Made by a program: the position numbers and the translations under genes
Shown here: one piece after another, positions 27,061 through 40,585 of the stretch
Position numbering within the stretch: the first letter of the stretch is position 1
Layout: the number at the start of each line of letters is the position of its first letter
Source of the DNA: Ramazzottius varieornatus
Lineage: Eukaryota; Tardigrada; Eutardigrada; Parachela; Ramazzottiidae
Length of the DNA stretch: 64,000 nucleotides
Reading direction: 5' to 3'
NCBI GenBank assembly: GCA_001949185.1
Contig: BDGG01000002.1
Location: 3,958,448-4,022,447 of the forward strand
Notes under the pieces: generated by a model
The model's input: only the letters and a program-made list of their open reading frames with translations
Databases searched by the model: none
What the model was told of the DNA's origin: nothing

Positions 27061-27834
27061 TTACTGTTTCAAGAGGGCCTTGACGAAATTCTCCACTTCC
27101 TCTTCCATCTCTTCATCTTTCTGCAACTTCACAAGCTGCTTTGTGAGCTCTTCCCGCTTCTCTGCAGGTACTTCCGGTGCATATTTTCCAGCCATTTCGA
27201 CAATTTGAGCATACTTGTCGTCGTTCTTTCCCGTACTATCTCCGCTCCCATTCGTTTTATTGTCCAAAGTAGCCTTCATCAGGGTCTCCCTTCCCGTAAT
27301 CTCCAGAACGTATCCTTCGTCCCCGTATATATCAGCTGCTTCTTTAAGAAAGATGCTCTGATCCGTGTTGATCTGAATGTTGTCCACAATCAGCTCGATA
27401 TTCCTCTTCGCACACTTGTCCATAAGTCCATTGATGGAGACTGGATTCAGAAAGCTGACATGCTGTAAAGTAAGCTTGGTTAGCGGAGAGTCCTCCAGTT
27501 CATACAGCAGATACTCGTCAACGGTATCGTCCACGCTGGTCTTCAGAGCAGCACGATAATCACGGCTGATCTTCCCGAAGTGAATTTCGACGTCAGCTTC
27601 TTTGCCGTACACGAATACCTCCGTGACGTTCGGGGCAATGTCTTTCAGGAATTGTATGGCTTCTTCTAGAGGTAGCTGACTTTCGGTATCCTGGCCGAAG
27701 TCGTCTCGCAGATTCTTTGCATAGACGGTGAGGATAGATCCATCAAACGACATCCCGCTGTGAGACTCTTTCAGCCTCTTCGCTCCACTGACTGGCGTCC
27801 GGCAATCCGCATCTTCCGGCATACTCTCCGTCAT
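27061..27834 (-). CDS. Orphan single-exon protein
   Basis: 257 aa from the ATG at 27834 (MTESMPEDADCRTP...); an in-frame GTG lies two codons upstream. Intracellular: no signal peptide or membrane segment. The middle is mixed alpha/beta in appearance (DGSILTVYAKNLRDDFG, NVTEVFVYGKEADVEIHFG, LTKLTLQHVSFLNPVSINGL, NIELIVDNIQIN). The alternation of LTLQHVSF-like strands and charged helices is reminiscent of leucine-rich/F-box companion proteins, but no motif is diagnostic. The C-terminus is a charged helix (KREELTKQLVKLQKDEEMEE, then VENFVKALLKQ). The long intact frame and codon use support a real gene. Function unknown. Confidence 0.65.
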   Translation of the reverse strand: MTESMPEDADCRTPVSGAKRLKESHSGMSFDGSILTVYAKNLRDDFGQDTESQLPLEEAIQFLKDIAPNVTEVFVYGKEADVEIHFGKISRDYRAALKTSVDDTVDEYLLYELEDSPLTKLTLQHVSFLNPVSINGLMDKCAKRNIELIVDNIQINTDQSIFLKEAADIYGDEGYVLEITGRETLMKATLDNKTNGSGDSTGKNDDKYAQIVEMAGKYAPEVPAEKREELTKQLVKLQKDEEMEEEVENFVKALLKQ

Positions 27835-29012
27835 CTTCACGAATTCCAGTCCGTTAGCAGCGATAGTTGTATGCCCCGGTACTCCTGACTGCCACAGTAA
27901 CGTCGACTTCGAACTTGTTTGCCAATATACTTGTGTGATCTATGTCGACCTTGTCTTGTCACGTCGTGTTATGTCATGTCATACGATGTCATGACATTAC
28001 ATACTAGGCTTACGCTCTGCTCTGGTCAAGATTCAAGAATCAAACCAAAACAAAGCCTGAGCTTAAAGCGCGCCGTGAACCATCTATGGGAAAACCTTGT
28101 TCGACGGATTTTCATGCGTTCTTTACGGGAAAAGACATGCGCACTGGCTACGGTTCGGAAGAGAGCTAGAAAGTCTGCCGTAGACGGAGCGAATGGCGAG
28201 GAGGCTGCAAGTGAGTCAGGCTCGTTCGAAGACTACTCGCCACACACGGGATGACGCCGAAGACTCGATGGAGTTGTACAGCATCTTCGCTTTGCTCGTC
28301 TCACGCCAGAACAGCTAGCTGCGGACCAATCCACGGTACGAGCAGAAATCTTACCTGAGCGAAAGCCTGAAGAGCTGGCTGTTTAGATGATAAGGGAATG
28401 TGGATCTTCATCCTTGCCTCCTTGGGGTTACCGAATCGAGCGCCTCGGTCACTTCAGGAGGAGCGCAAGCATATGGAGATCAAGAACTCTCTGTAGGCAA
28501 CGCCCGGCACACTTTGTCTGGAATATCAAGAAAGCAGCCCACTTGTATTAACTTTCGTGAACAAGAACATATAAAATAAAAGCAAATCCGCCAGAGACGA
28601 GATTTTCCGAGCAAGCTGCGAGTTGTGGTCACGGTGTAACTATTGGGAAGGTCTTCGAAGGCCCTTAGATTGCATCAACAGACTTGACTGTTTGGATCGC
28701 CGTGCATCAATCAATTGTGATATTGGGAAACAAAAAAATCTTCAGGACGAGGAAGATTTGTTTCGCTATCGTACAGTTCTGCAAGCTTCGAATTCGACAT
28801 TATCAATCAACGACCTTATTTGTTTTCCGAGTTTGATGCCGATCCAGATCCTCTCTCGCAACGTAAATTATCGTTCAGTTCTGATACCATTTTTGTTTTC
28901 CTCACACTGTTTTGAGTGGATGAAAGTTGTCTTGCGGCAAAAACAGAGGTTACTGAATGAGACTGAATCTATCCGTTAAAATTCCATTCGGTGAACTACA
29001 ATCTATCGATGA
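27835..29012. other. Intergenic
   Basis: Short ATGTCAT/ATGACAT words cluster at about 27960-28005. The frames in 28260-28500 are too short to support. Confidence 0.5.
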
Positions 29013-29285
29013 TTAATTCAGACAAAGTTTGGTGCCGACCAGCAAATGCTTGCAGTCAACATCAGGGTTGAACTCCTTCAGGGTAGTCGTAGCCAGCTTG
29101 TAGGTCTCGGCAATCTCGTCGCAGCTGTGACCGGGAGCTACTCGGTGCGTTAGTGTGCAGGAACTTCCGGCGACCGAGCCACGTCGCGAGTTACCACCAC
29201 GAAGCATTCCTTCCACGCTCCTTTCCATAGTCACCAAGCACATCACGAGCGCCACCAAGCACAACAATAAACCTCGAGCCATCAT
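29013..29285 (-). CDS. Small secreted LysM-domain protein
   Basis: Single exon, 90 aa, from a true ATG (MMARGLLLCLVALVMCLVTM = signal peptide). A short Arg/Gly-rich spacer is followed by one LysM module. This runs SCTLTHRVAPGHSCDEIAET, then a helix (YKLATTTLKEFNPDVDC) and HLLVGTKLCLN. LysM binds N-acetylglucosamine polymers such as chitin or peptidoglycan. Four Cys in the module suggest two disulfides, as in eukaryotic secreted LysM domains. With no other domain it is a bare binding module, so roles in cuticle chitin or microbe recognition are inferred. The gene is intronless, unlike most neighbours. Confidence 0.85.
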   Translation of the reverse strand: MMARGLLLCLVALVMCLVTMERSVEGMLRGGNSRRGSVAGSSCTLTHRVAPGHSCDEIAETYKLATTTLKEFNPDVDCKHLLVGTKLCLN

Positions 29286-29606
29286 TTCTCAGTCGAAATC
29301 TCCAATTACGAAAGTAACAGACATAAACCGATAAAGGTTCCACCTTGAAGGCTGAAGCTAATCACCAAAGTTCGGCAAGACAGACTTCAAATTCCCAGTA
29401 GGGTTTTCCCTCGCTCAAGTCACGGACTTGACGATAATTCTTGAAGTTAATCGCTATCGATTTCATCGACGGAATGATTAAAATCTGAATGAGCAAAGGT
29501 TTCAAATGATGCATCTTCCAAGAAAGCAATACTGCACACCGGAAAAAACATCGATATTAGACAGGAAAATAATTTCCAGTCTGATTCCAGTAAAACATTA
29601 TCAATG
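29286..29606. other. Short intergenic spacer
   Basis: Nothing supported. Confidence 0.5.
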
Positions 29607-32432
<2,826 letters not shown>

Positions 32433-34105
32433 CTTTCTTCAGGTGAACGATCCTCGCTTTTCGCTTCCAAATGAGCTAGAATTCCAAGCACATCGTGGTC
32501 GACCGACTTCTGCAAAGACACGAAACGCTAAGCGGAGATCTCAACACAGGCGTATAATGCTTGCTGTCGTATCATACTGTATCACCCGACAATAAAATCG
32601 ACTGATATCAAGTCGTTGGTCTGCGTAAACTGGCCCATCCAAACGTCGTTGAATTACAAAGTAAGCTGGTATGTCCTACGGCATGGCAAGTGTGCTGTGC
32701 AAGCGAAATACCAACAAGACAGCCGCAGCCAGTGTCGTTCAATCGGCAAGGTATTCCCGCTTTATCTCCGCCTCAATCTTCCCGGCGACACGCACTGACA
32801 TGACACATAAATCGCACACTAGGGTCGTTCCTTCGAACAGGAGGAAGCCTCACGGCGAACCCATACAGCTCGTCACAGCCAGCGTTGGCACGCGAGCATC
32901 ATCCGTAGCGACAGTGAAGGGAAAGGATTCAACGTGCGAATTCCACGATGTCACTGACATCAGTGTCACGCTCTGTTCCATCTCGGGGATGTTTCATCAA
33001 GCTTCAGCCTTGAGACGACAAGCTCAATTTGTCAGAGACCTGTCAAGAAGAAATATTCGGCGTCTTTGAAAACCATAGACAGGGGGTGAAAGTACGTACT
33101 TTCGTAAGGGATCAGTGTGAATCAGCGGCGCTAATGGTCCTCCCAGTTAGATCGAAACTGTTGTTATCAGGACTACGCCAGTAGTCCTGATTATTACTAC
33201 GAATACTCAAGGAGGATATCAAGGGGATTATAGTGGCTTAAGTGCTGGATTCTGCTTATCCCTGAGGACGTAAGGGTTAAAGGACCTCGAGTAGACAAAC
33301 CAACCAAGGGGATTGCATCCGTGGCTCATCTTGTGTTTTCATCTCACCGTAGACACACATATTAGCAGACGGGATCAAGAAACAGGAATGGGTGTCGCTA
33401 CCCTAGCAGTCTTCCAGCCGGTGCGTCTTGCGAAAGCGTCGATGCCCCCCGTTCTTCAACGCCAGTAAAGTCCCTGGCATCATCCCACGCAGGTTGGCCC
33501 ACGTAATGGGTCCTGTAACTTCCGTTGAACGGTAGGCTTCTTTCACTACTTTCACATCTGAAGAAATGATATCCTAAAGGAGGGTTTTACAGTCGAAAAC
33601 TTGTAGAAGCAATCGTTCGCAAAATCGGGTGAAATAAACAGCAAGCAGGCTACCATGGATATCGATGTACCGGTAGGAAACATGGAACGGCTTGACAAAC
33701 ACACTGCGGAGGGAAAATTTGGGAGGCAGATGCAAATAATTTACCGGTACACATGCCAGCCTGATAGCAAAACTTGTCCCAAAACGGCAAAACCAAAACA
33801 AAGAACTTTACTGGACTTGCCCTGCAGCGGAACGGAGAAAAGCGCGGAAGCATGACGCCATCGTACAGCAATCCGCAGGGCTCCCACGAGCGTGTACGAG
33901 CATCCGTTCCGGATTTCGGTTTGATGGAAAGATCCGTCGAAGCGGAAGTCACGGAATTACTCCAGTTAGGCTTCAAATAATTATTTTGATTTCTTTTTTT
34001 CGATTTTGCTGTTTGCATTTCTGGTCCTATACCGCTGTGCTGGATCGATCGGATGCTCTCATTAGTAGGATTCTCTAAAGGATTCTCTAAAGGACTGAAG
34101 GTTCA
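32433..34105. other. Divergent intergenic region between XYLB and CSN1
   Basis: Both flanking genes are transcribed away from it, so it holds both promoters. A short perfect hairpin lies at 33166-33191. No gene supported. Confidence 0.5.
33166..33191. repeat. Perfect inverted repeat, 11-bp arms
   Basis: ATCAGGACTAC (33166-33176) and GTAGTCCTGAT (33181-33191), 4-base loop. Confidence 0.75.
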
Positions 34106-36853
34106 ATGTTCAACCAGGCACTTGGTTTTCTCAAGAAGATGTCGGGCAATGCAGCGGACGAAGGTATCGAGGAGGAGGAAGGATCCGGATCAGCTGGTCC
34201 AAGCGGTGGCCAACCCGGACACCACAATGTCATCCCCATCGATATGGAGATGGGTTACGACGGAAATGGACAAGACTGGGATGGCGAGGAGTATATGGAC
34301 GATGACACCTTCCAGAACGCTGGCGACGAGATGGCTGGCTGGTCGCACATGCATGACAGGCCCAGCTTGCCAGACTTGGGAGCTGCCGCGGGCCTCTTCA
34401 AGGAATCTCTGGCTGACTCTTTAGCGGTGGCTACTCCTGCCCAGCTGTCTTTCACGGTGGACAACCCGAACTTGGTAAGTCGGAATATGTTCGCATTGGC
34501 GGGCGAGAAGATGGTGCGCTTTCGATACTGACAGATCATCGGTGACTCCAATCAACCTCAGTTATATTGACTGGTTCCCGGTCCTTGCAGAGTTGCTCGT
34601 GACGTAATCAATTTTCTACTGTGGTTAGTTTAGGTCGAGGCTGTTTGTCAACTGTACGTTGATGACGTAGTGGGCAAGCTAGCAATTTGTCAAATCTTAA
34701 TTATCGCTTGTTCAGTTGTTCTTATGTCGTGTGGCTCCGCTAAAGTCTAAATGAGCATCCTAGCTTTACCGTTGCTTTATACCTTTGTTGAACGACTTGG
34801 TGCTTTGTATTTGTAGGACCTAGACGCTTTCATTAGTCCATACACGGGCATGATCAAGACCCTGCGTCTTCAGCACATCGCAAAGCACTGTCCACAGCTT
34901 CGCGTGGAGGCACTGAAGATTGCCCTCAAGAACATTGTGGCTGCATCGCAGGCGACCGGAATGTACACGAAGCTTTACGAGGAACTGAGCGCTGCCATAC
35001 AGTAAGCAAGAAAGTCTACCACATTACATGAATGTGTGATGCGTGAAATGAACGTCAGGAACTCCGTCTCTTAACAGGTCTGGCTTGAAAGGAGAAGATG
35101 GCGATGCGACGCTTCCTCCTTTCGACGAAACCTGGGTGAAAGAAACCAAGCGCAACCACGATGCCAAGATGGAAAAGCTGGAGCATGACCTAAAGAACTA
35201 CAAAGCTAACTCGATCAAGGAAAGCATTCGGTAAGACTCCATTTGGGTGTCTTACATTCGCCCTCGCCGGTATATGCGTAATTCTTGCGATTTCTCTCCT
35301 CTCTTCAGACGAGGACATGACGAGATTGCCTACCACTACCTAGCAGGAGGCGATGCAGCCAGCGCTCTCCGATCCTTCAACAATTCGCGAGACTATGCCG
35401 AAGGTCCGAAGGAACAAGCGCAGCTCCTGGCGAACCGTCTCCGAGTACGTAACTGTTTCACGATTACATTAGCCGATATAGAGTATTAGAATATTAATTC
35501 CATTGGTCTCTATCCAGATGTTACAACTGCTGTATCCCAAGTCTGTCTGCTTTTTTGCCGCAGGCTTGTGTGTACATGCAGCACTTTCAGAACCCCATCC
35601 AACTGACTGATCAGATGCGCGAGTTGGAATCATCACTGGAACGAGCCGTAATTCGTAGAGAATATTTACCAAAACGCTATTAGTTTCTTTGGTGATGTAG
35701 TGTGTTGCCTTTGTAGAATGCCGCAGCGGTGAAGGAAGCAAAAGCGAAAGACAAGGAAAATAACGGCAACGTTTTCATCGCTAACGCCGTCGTGGCGACC
35801 GACAAAGGACTGGAGCAGTCGTGGAACTTGGTGCGAGCCTGTATGGCCGTCTACCGAATGTCATCTGGCAGCTACAAGGATGCTGCTGACTTGTTCACTT
35901 CACTGGTTCCAGAAGCGTGTGATTTCCCTATGGTATTGTTTGATCGTATAATCATAAAGTCTTTGTGTTCGACCGAAAGTGATTATGTACTGTCATGAGT
36001 AGTTCTGTAGGTGATCGTTGGACGAGACATTGCAGTTTACGGAACCTTGTGCGCCTTGGCTGCCTACGATCGTCAGACCCTCAAAGACAAGGTTATCAAT
36101 AACAAGTAAGTCAAGCCTGATTTTCCTTCCGGTGGGTTTCGGATGGGATGAGACGGGATGGGTTGTTTTCGTTGTAGAAACTTCAAAAGCTTCCTGGAAA
36201 ATGCTCCGGAAATCCGAAACTTGATCGAAAATTTCCATAAGTCTAAGTTTCGACAGTTCCTCCAAGCTTTCGAAGAGCAACGCGTAAGATTGCAAAACGC
36301 ATTCTGTTGGTTCGAAAGCGATCTCGGATAAAGTTTCAACGTTGGGTTTGAAAATCGGTGTTTTGATAGAATACCCTTCTTCTGGACCTGTTGTTCGCCT
36401 CGCACGTTGAGCCAGTCTTTCGGCTGATTCGACAACGTGGCATCGTTGAGTACTTTCGCTGCTATGCCAGTGTCACTCTTGCTGAAATGGCCCAAGAGTT
36501 TCGTTACACCGTAGCGGAACTGCAAGAGGAACTGGTCAAGATGATCCTCGGGAACCAGCTGCCGGCTCGCATTGACTCGCTGCAGCAAGTACTGAACCGC
36601 GACACACCGAACACGTTCCTGGAGACGGCGTCCAAAATTCAGCATGATCTCAGTGTCCTTCAGAATAACCTTCACTTCTGCCTGCTACGCTCTACTTTGA
36701 TGCGAGCCGATGTTCAAGTCAAGGTGCGCATTTCTTGCATTATCCAATAAAGTTATGATCAATTTATCATGTAAGCACTTGACGTCGTTTTTTTGTTTTT
36801 TGTAAATATAGTCGCCGAAGGAAGAAGGCTTCATGCCTGGATTTTATGGATAG
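34106..36853 (+). CDS. GPS1: COP9 signalosome complex subunit 1
   Basis: Subunit 1 of the COP9 signalosome, which removes NEDD8 from cullin-RING ubiquitin ligases. Exons: 34106-34474, 34817-35001, 35078-35230, 35309-35444, 35564-35647, 35717-35932, 36011-36105, 36178-36283, 36370-36723, 36812-36853; phases close, 579 aa (human about 490). The N-terminal ~115 residues are acidic and Gly-rich, beyond the usual start; MSGNAADEG at residue 12 is an alternative start. The helical repeat region has [37 protein letters not shown] and [20 protein letters not shown]. The PCI domain follows ([35 protein letters not shown]-like [29 protein letters not shown]). The tail [13 protein letters not shown] is in its own exon. 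Confidence 0.95.
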
Positions 36854-37455
36854 AACTCAAGATACGCTTGGTCATGATTCGGAACGACACTCGTCCTAGT
36901 ACCAACCGGAAGCGAAGTTTGCTTTGATACTACGGTAGAATTTTACTTCTAACGGCGTATATCATGTGGTTCGAGATTTTTATGCAAAGGGTTTTTGGTT
37001 TTTCTTCAGCTGTTTCTATTATATTGATATACAGCGTCATCTACATGGTTTAGTGTCGAGCTCCATGATCGAGGCTTTTGGTTTTCCAGAGCTACGAGCC
37101 TACGACGTTATAAAAACTCGCGGCTTTCGTTCACGCGCATTTCCTCGTGGTTGGCGAGGATTTTACGCTGCTATGTCTCAAGATACTTTCTTCTGGGAAG
37201 TGAGCTTCCGACCACGAGGCATACGTCTGAGGTGCATAACATTCCAGTATTGTCGACGATTTTTCGACCTCTGCAAGTCGGCAGACTTTTCACGCAACAG
37301 GTTAAAGTGAACGATGGGCACAGTAAACCAATCAAACCCACAACCTCACTTGCTGCACTCACTTTCTCATGATTTCTGCTGATTTCTCGCTGTCCAGCTG
37401 AAAAAAGCTACTAGATACCGTTCACTGTGATCTGCAGGAGCTCTGACATTTATCC
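36854..37455. other. Spacer between CSN1 and DHPS
   Basis: No gene seen; both neighbours are on plus. Confidence 0.5.
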
Positions 37456-39148
37456 ATGGGTGATTCTGGGTCGAGAAATAATGTGGAAGATGCAGCGGAA
37501 TCGTACACGGCAGCGAGCAAAGGGGCCACTTCCGGTGAAGAAAACTACGCGGGACGAGCGATTGTTAAGGGATACGACTTTTCGGACGACAAGGTGGATT
37601 ACGATAAACTGTTCACCGGTTTTCACACCACAGGATTCCAAGCGACATTCTTCGCCCAGGCAGTGGATGAGATCAACAAGATGGTATGCTTGTAACTCCA
37701 AATTTCCGTCAGCTGTTTTGTACGTTGCTCCGCTCACCTTGTCCTCTCTCAGATTACCTGCAAACTTTGTCCCAAGCCTGCAGACAAAACCCTCGCCAAG
37801 ACCAACTGTACGATATTCCTAGGCTATACCTCTAATATGATATCCTGTGGTGTCCGGGAGACGATCCGATTCCTCGTGAAGCACAAAATGGTAAGATGAA
37901 AACAATAATAGTGTGATTGTGAAATCACGCATGACGTCGTGTACATGTTTTCCTGGCCTGATTGATTTGCCAGCCACGCTTTTCATGGACGAACATCACC
38001 GACCTGTATTCCACGGGAAGTTCATGGTTTTGCTTTCTTGCAGGTTGACTGCATCGTTACCACTGCTGGCGGTATCGAAGAGGACTTCATGAAGTGTTTC
38101 TCGCCTACATACCTTAGTTCTTTCGGCGCATCCGGAGCCGAGCTAAGGAGAAAGCAGATCAATAGGATAGGGAATCTCTGCATACCAACCAAGAACTACT
38201 GCCAGCTGGAAGACTGGATCATGCCGATTTTAAGTCAAATGTTGAAGGAGCAAAAGGAACAAGTAAGGTAGAGCACATCTCAGTTTCTTGCCAATGTTGG
38301 GCCTTGTTGGATCTTATTTCACTAAGCTTTTCTCTCATCAAGGGTGTGCTGTGGACACCAAGCCGGTTGATCAATCGTCTGGGAAAAGAAATCAACAACC
38401 CTGAGAGCGTATATTACTGGGCGTGGAAGGTGAAGTACCCACAATGTCCTTTTTCTTCTTTGATACCTTCGGAGAGGTTTTGTAATACGCTGAAATCTGC
38501 AGAACGACATTCCAGTCTTCAGTCCGGCCTTGACAGACGGAGGTATCGGTGATATGCTGTATTTTCATTCCTACAAGGAACCCGGACTCGTGCTGGACAT
38601 TATACAAGGTACACTAGAGCTCCTCCCGTCTACTCTGAGTGGCATTTACCACATTTAGACTGTTGAACGCGTGGGTATTTGTTGTCGGTAGATGTGAGGG
38701 AGTTGAATCTTCTTGCCACGTATGCAGTCAATTCCGGAATGATCATTTTGGGTGGAGGATTGATAAAGCACCACATTTGCAACGCGAATTTGATGGTACG
38801 TGGCTTATGATTCCTTCTACTTTGGACTGCGTAATGCGGAAATTAGTTTGTTGGTTGTCTGCAGAGAAACGGTGCCGATTTTTCTGTGTTTGTCAACACT
38901 GCGCACGAGTTCGACGGTAGTGACTCTGGAGCTCGACCGGACGAAGCTGTCTCTTGGGGCAAAATCAAGATCGAAGCAACCCCAGTGAAGGTATGTAAAT
39001 GTCTTCTTTCCCCCTAGCCTGAAGTGCGCCTCTTGAATACTGTAAAACACTGCTTTTGCAGGTCTGCGCCGATGCTTCGTTCGTTTTTCCGTTGCTTGTT
39101 TCCCGGACGTTTGCCACCATACCTTGTAAAAGCTTCCTAGAAATCTGA
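37456..39148 (+). CDS. DHPS: Deoxyhypusine synthase
   Basis: Transfers the aminobutyl group of spermidine to a lysine of eIF5A in an NAD-dependent reaction, the first step of hypusine formation. Exons: 37456-37683, 37753-37890, 38044-38262, 38343-38429, 38503-38608, 38692-38795, 38865-38990, 39062-39148; phases close, 364 aa (human 369). The ATG sits in CCATGG. Motifs: [65 protein letters not shown] and [10 protein letters not shown]. Then [39 protein letters not shown] and WGKI, which includes the lysine that forms the enzyme-substrate imine. Introns are mostly 60-160 bp. Unambiguous. Confidence 0.97.
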
Positions 39149-40585
39149 TTATGTACGCTTTTCTTGCTGGTGCCGCGAGGTGCCTTCCAGGTTTAGCTCG
39201 TCGGGAATTTACTGAACTTTTGGCTGTGGTCAAGGTTCCTCGAAAGTCTGGGGTCATAGCGTAGAGGCACAGCTGATGGAATTTGAGAAGGGCAAAAGAA
39301 GGTTTCGGGGTTTTCTTGAAAATTCTCGGCCTCCACTGGCTTCACATGGCAAGCCCCGACCCCTACCATTGGGCTACCCTGCCCCCTGCCAAATTTCCTC
39401 GACTATGCCTCGTACGCCGTGACCCCAGACTTCTGAGGAACTTTGCCCAGACTCTCTTTATTGTCTTGTCAGTTGAAGACTTTTATTTCGAACTACACAG
39501 GAGGACGTCTTGACAGAAGTAATTCAAATACACGTCGATGTCGATCGAAACCCGATGTGTCCGTCAGAAACACACTAATCGGAGAGGAGAAAGCGAATAA
39601 AGCTATCTTCCAACCGTAATCAATCCAACCTACCGCCGATACTCTTCACGAATCATGAATTGCGATAGATAGACATGACAGAGACTTATCTTCTCACTGG
39701 TAGAAGTTCGACTGTCTTAATGTCCTCACCAAAGAGCTTAGGCATGGGACCATCTTTGAAGTGCTCGTTCGCGTTTAAAATGCCATCGAAATGAGAAAAC
39801 ACTTGAAAATCGAATGGATCGAAACAAAAGGCGAACGGCGCCCTGGGCGCTTGTCACCAGCCGTTCCGCTCGTTCGCTTGGTCAGTATTGCAAAATCGCC
39901 TTGGGCCGAGCGATGCGACAATCCATTCTTTTATTGTTATAGCCAGGCAGGTCTTAAGTCCTACCTGCTTGGATGAGACCAGTAGGACCACGAAGATTCT
40001 GAGCGGAGCGGGACGGTAAAAGTTGCTGGCCTACCTGTCCACTGATGTGCTGCTGAAGCGCGCGTCTGTCGGAGCATGGCAAGCTAAAACGTGCAAAATT
40101 AAAATGGTATGCCATAAATATACCGGAGCCAGGTCTCGTATATAAGAAACCTTGGCATCGAATCCCGGTAGAGGTGCTTTTTCAAATATCGATCTAACAG
40201 GTGCAGTCAATCAATCGGAGTGTGGTTTTGTTTCTTTTTCATACCCAAGCTGCGGTGAAGGTTGATTGAATGATATTACTTTCCGGTCAGATTAACAATC
40301 TGGTACGTCACATAATGGTTACGTCTTAACTAAAGTCTGCCCCGCATTATGCTTTGACGCATGACGTCAAGGATAGTTTACGGCGTCCTTCCTTCCAGCA
40401 ACGTGCGCTTCAGCAGCACATCAGTGGACCTGTCTGAGTTCAAATTTCAATTTCGGTATAAACTTTGATCGTTTTCAAGTTGAGCAGCGACTTCTCTCAG
40501 ACTCAGACTCCGGCCTGAGGAATTCATCGTCGACAACAGCCACGTTTCCGGTGGCGTTGCACAGTGTATTGTCCACGCAACAAGC
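39149..40585. other. Intergenic with a 393-bp TIR element
   Basis: No gene supported. Contains the inverted-repeat element at 40037-40429. Confidence 0.5.
40037..40429. mobile_element. Non-autonomous DNA transposon (MITE-like) with 25-bp terminal inverted repeats
   Basis: The 25 bases at 40037-40061 (starting GTCCACTGATGTGCTGCTGA) are the exact reverse complement of 40405-40429 (ending GCACATCAGTGGAC). The 393-bp unit has no coding frame. Internally it contains TGACGTCA-like words. Target-site duplications are not evident. Confidence 0.75.

Noticed and set aside
33655-33855. Plus frame of 66 codons with ATG (MDIDVPVGNMERL)
   Set aside because: Equally long antisense frame, no family similarity, no splice or promoter support.
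36073-36675. Minus-strand frame of 200 codons
   Set aside because: Antisense of CSN1 PCI-domain exons.
38817-39257. Minus-strand frame of 146 codons
   Set aside because: Overlaps the last DHPS exons and introns; no family similarity and the plus gene is certain.
40120-40180. Possible tRNA B box (CATCGAATCCCGG)
   Set aside because: No A box at the right distance and no cloverleaf arms; lies inside the 393-bp element.
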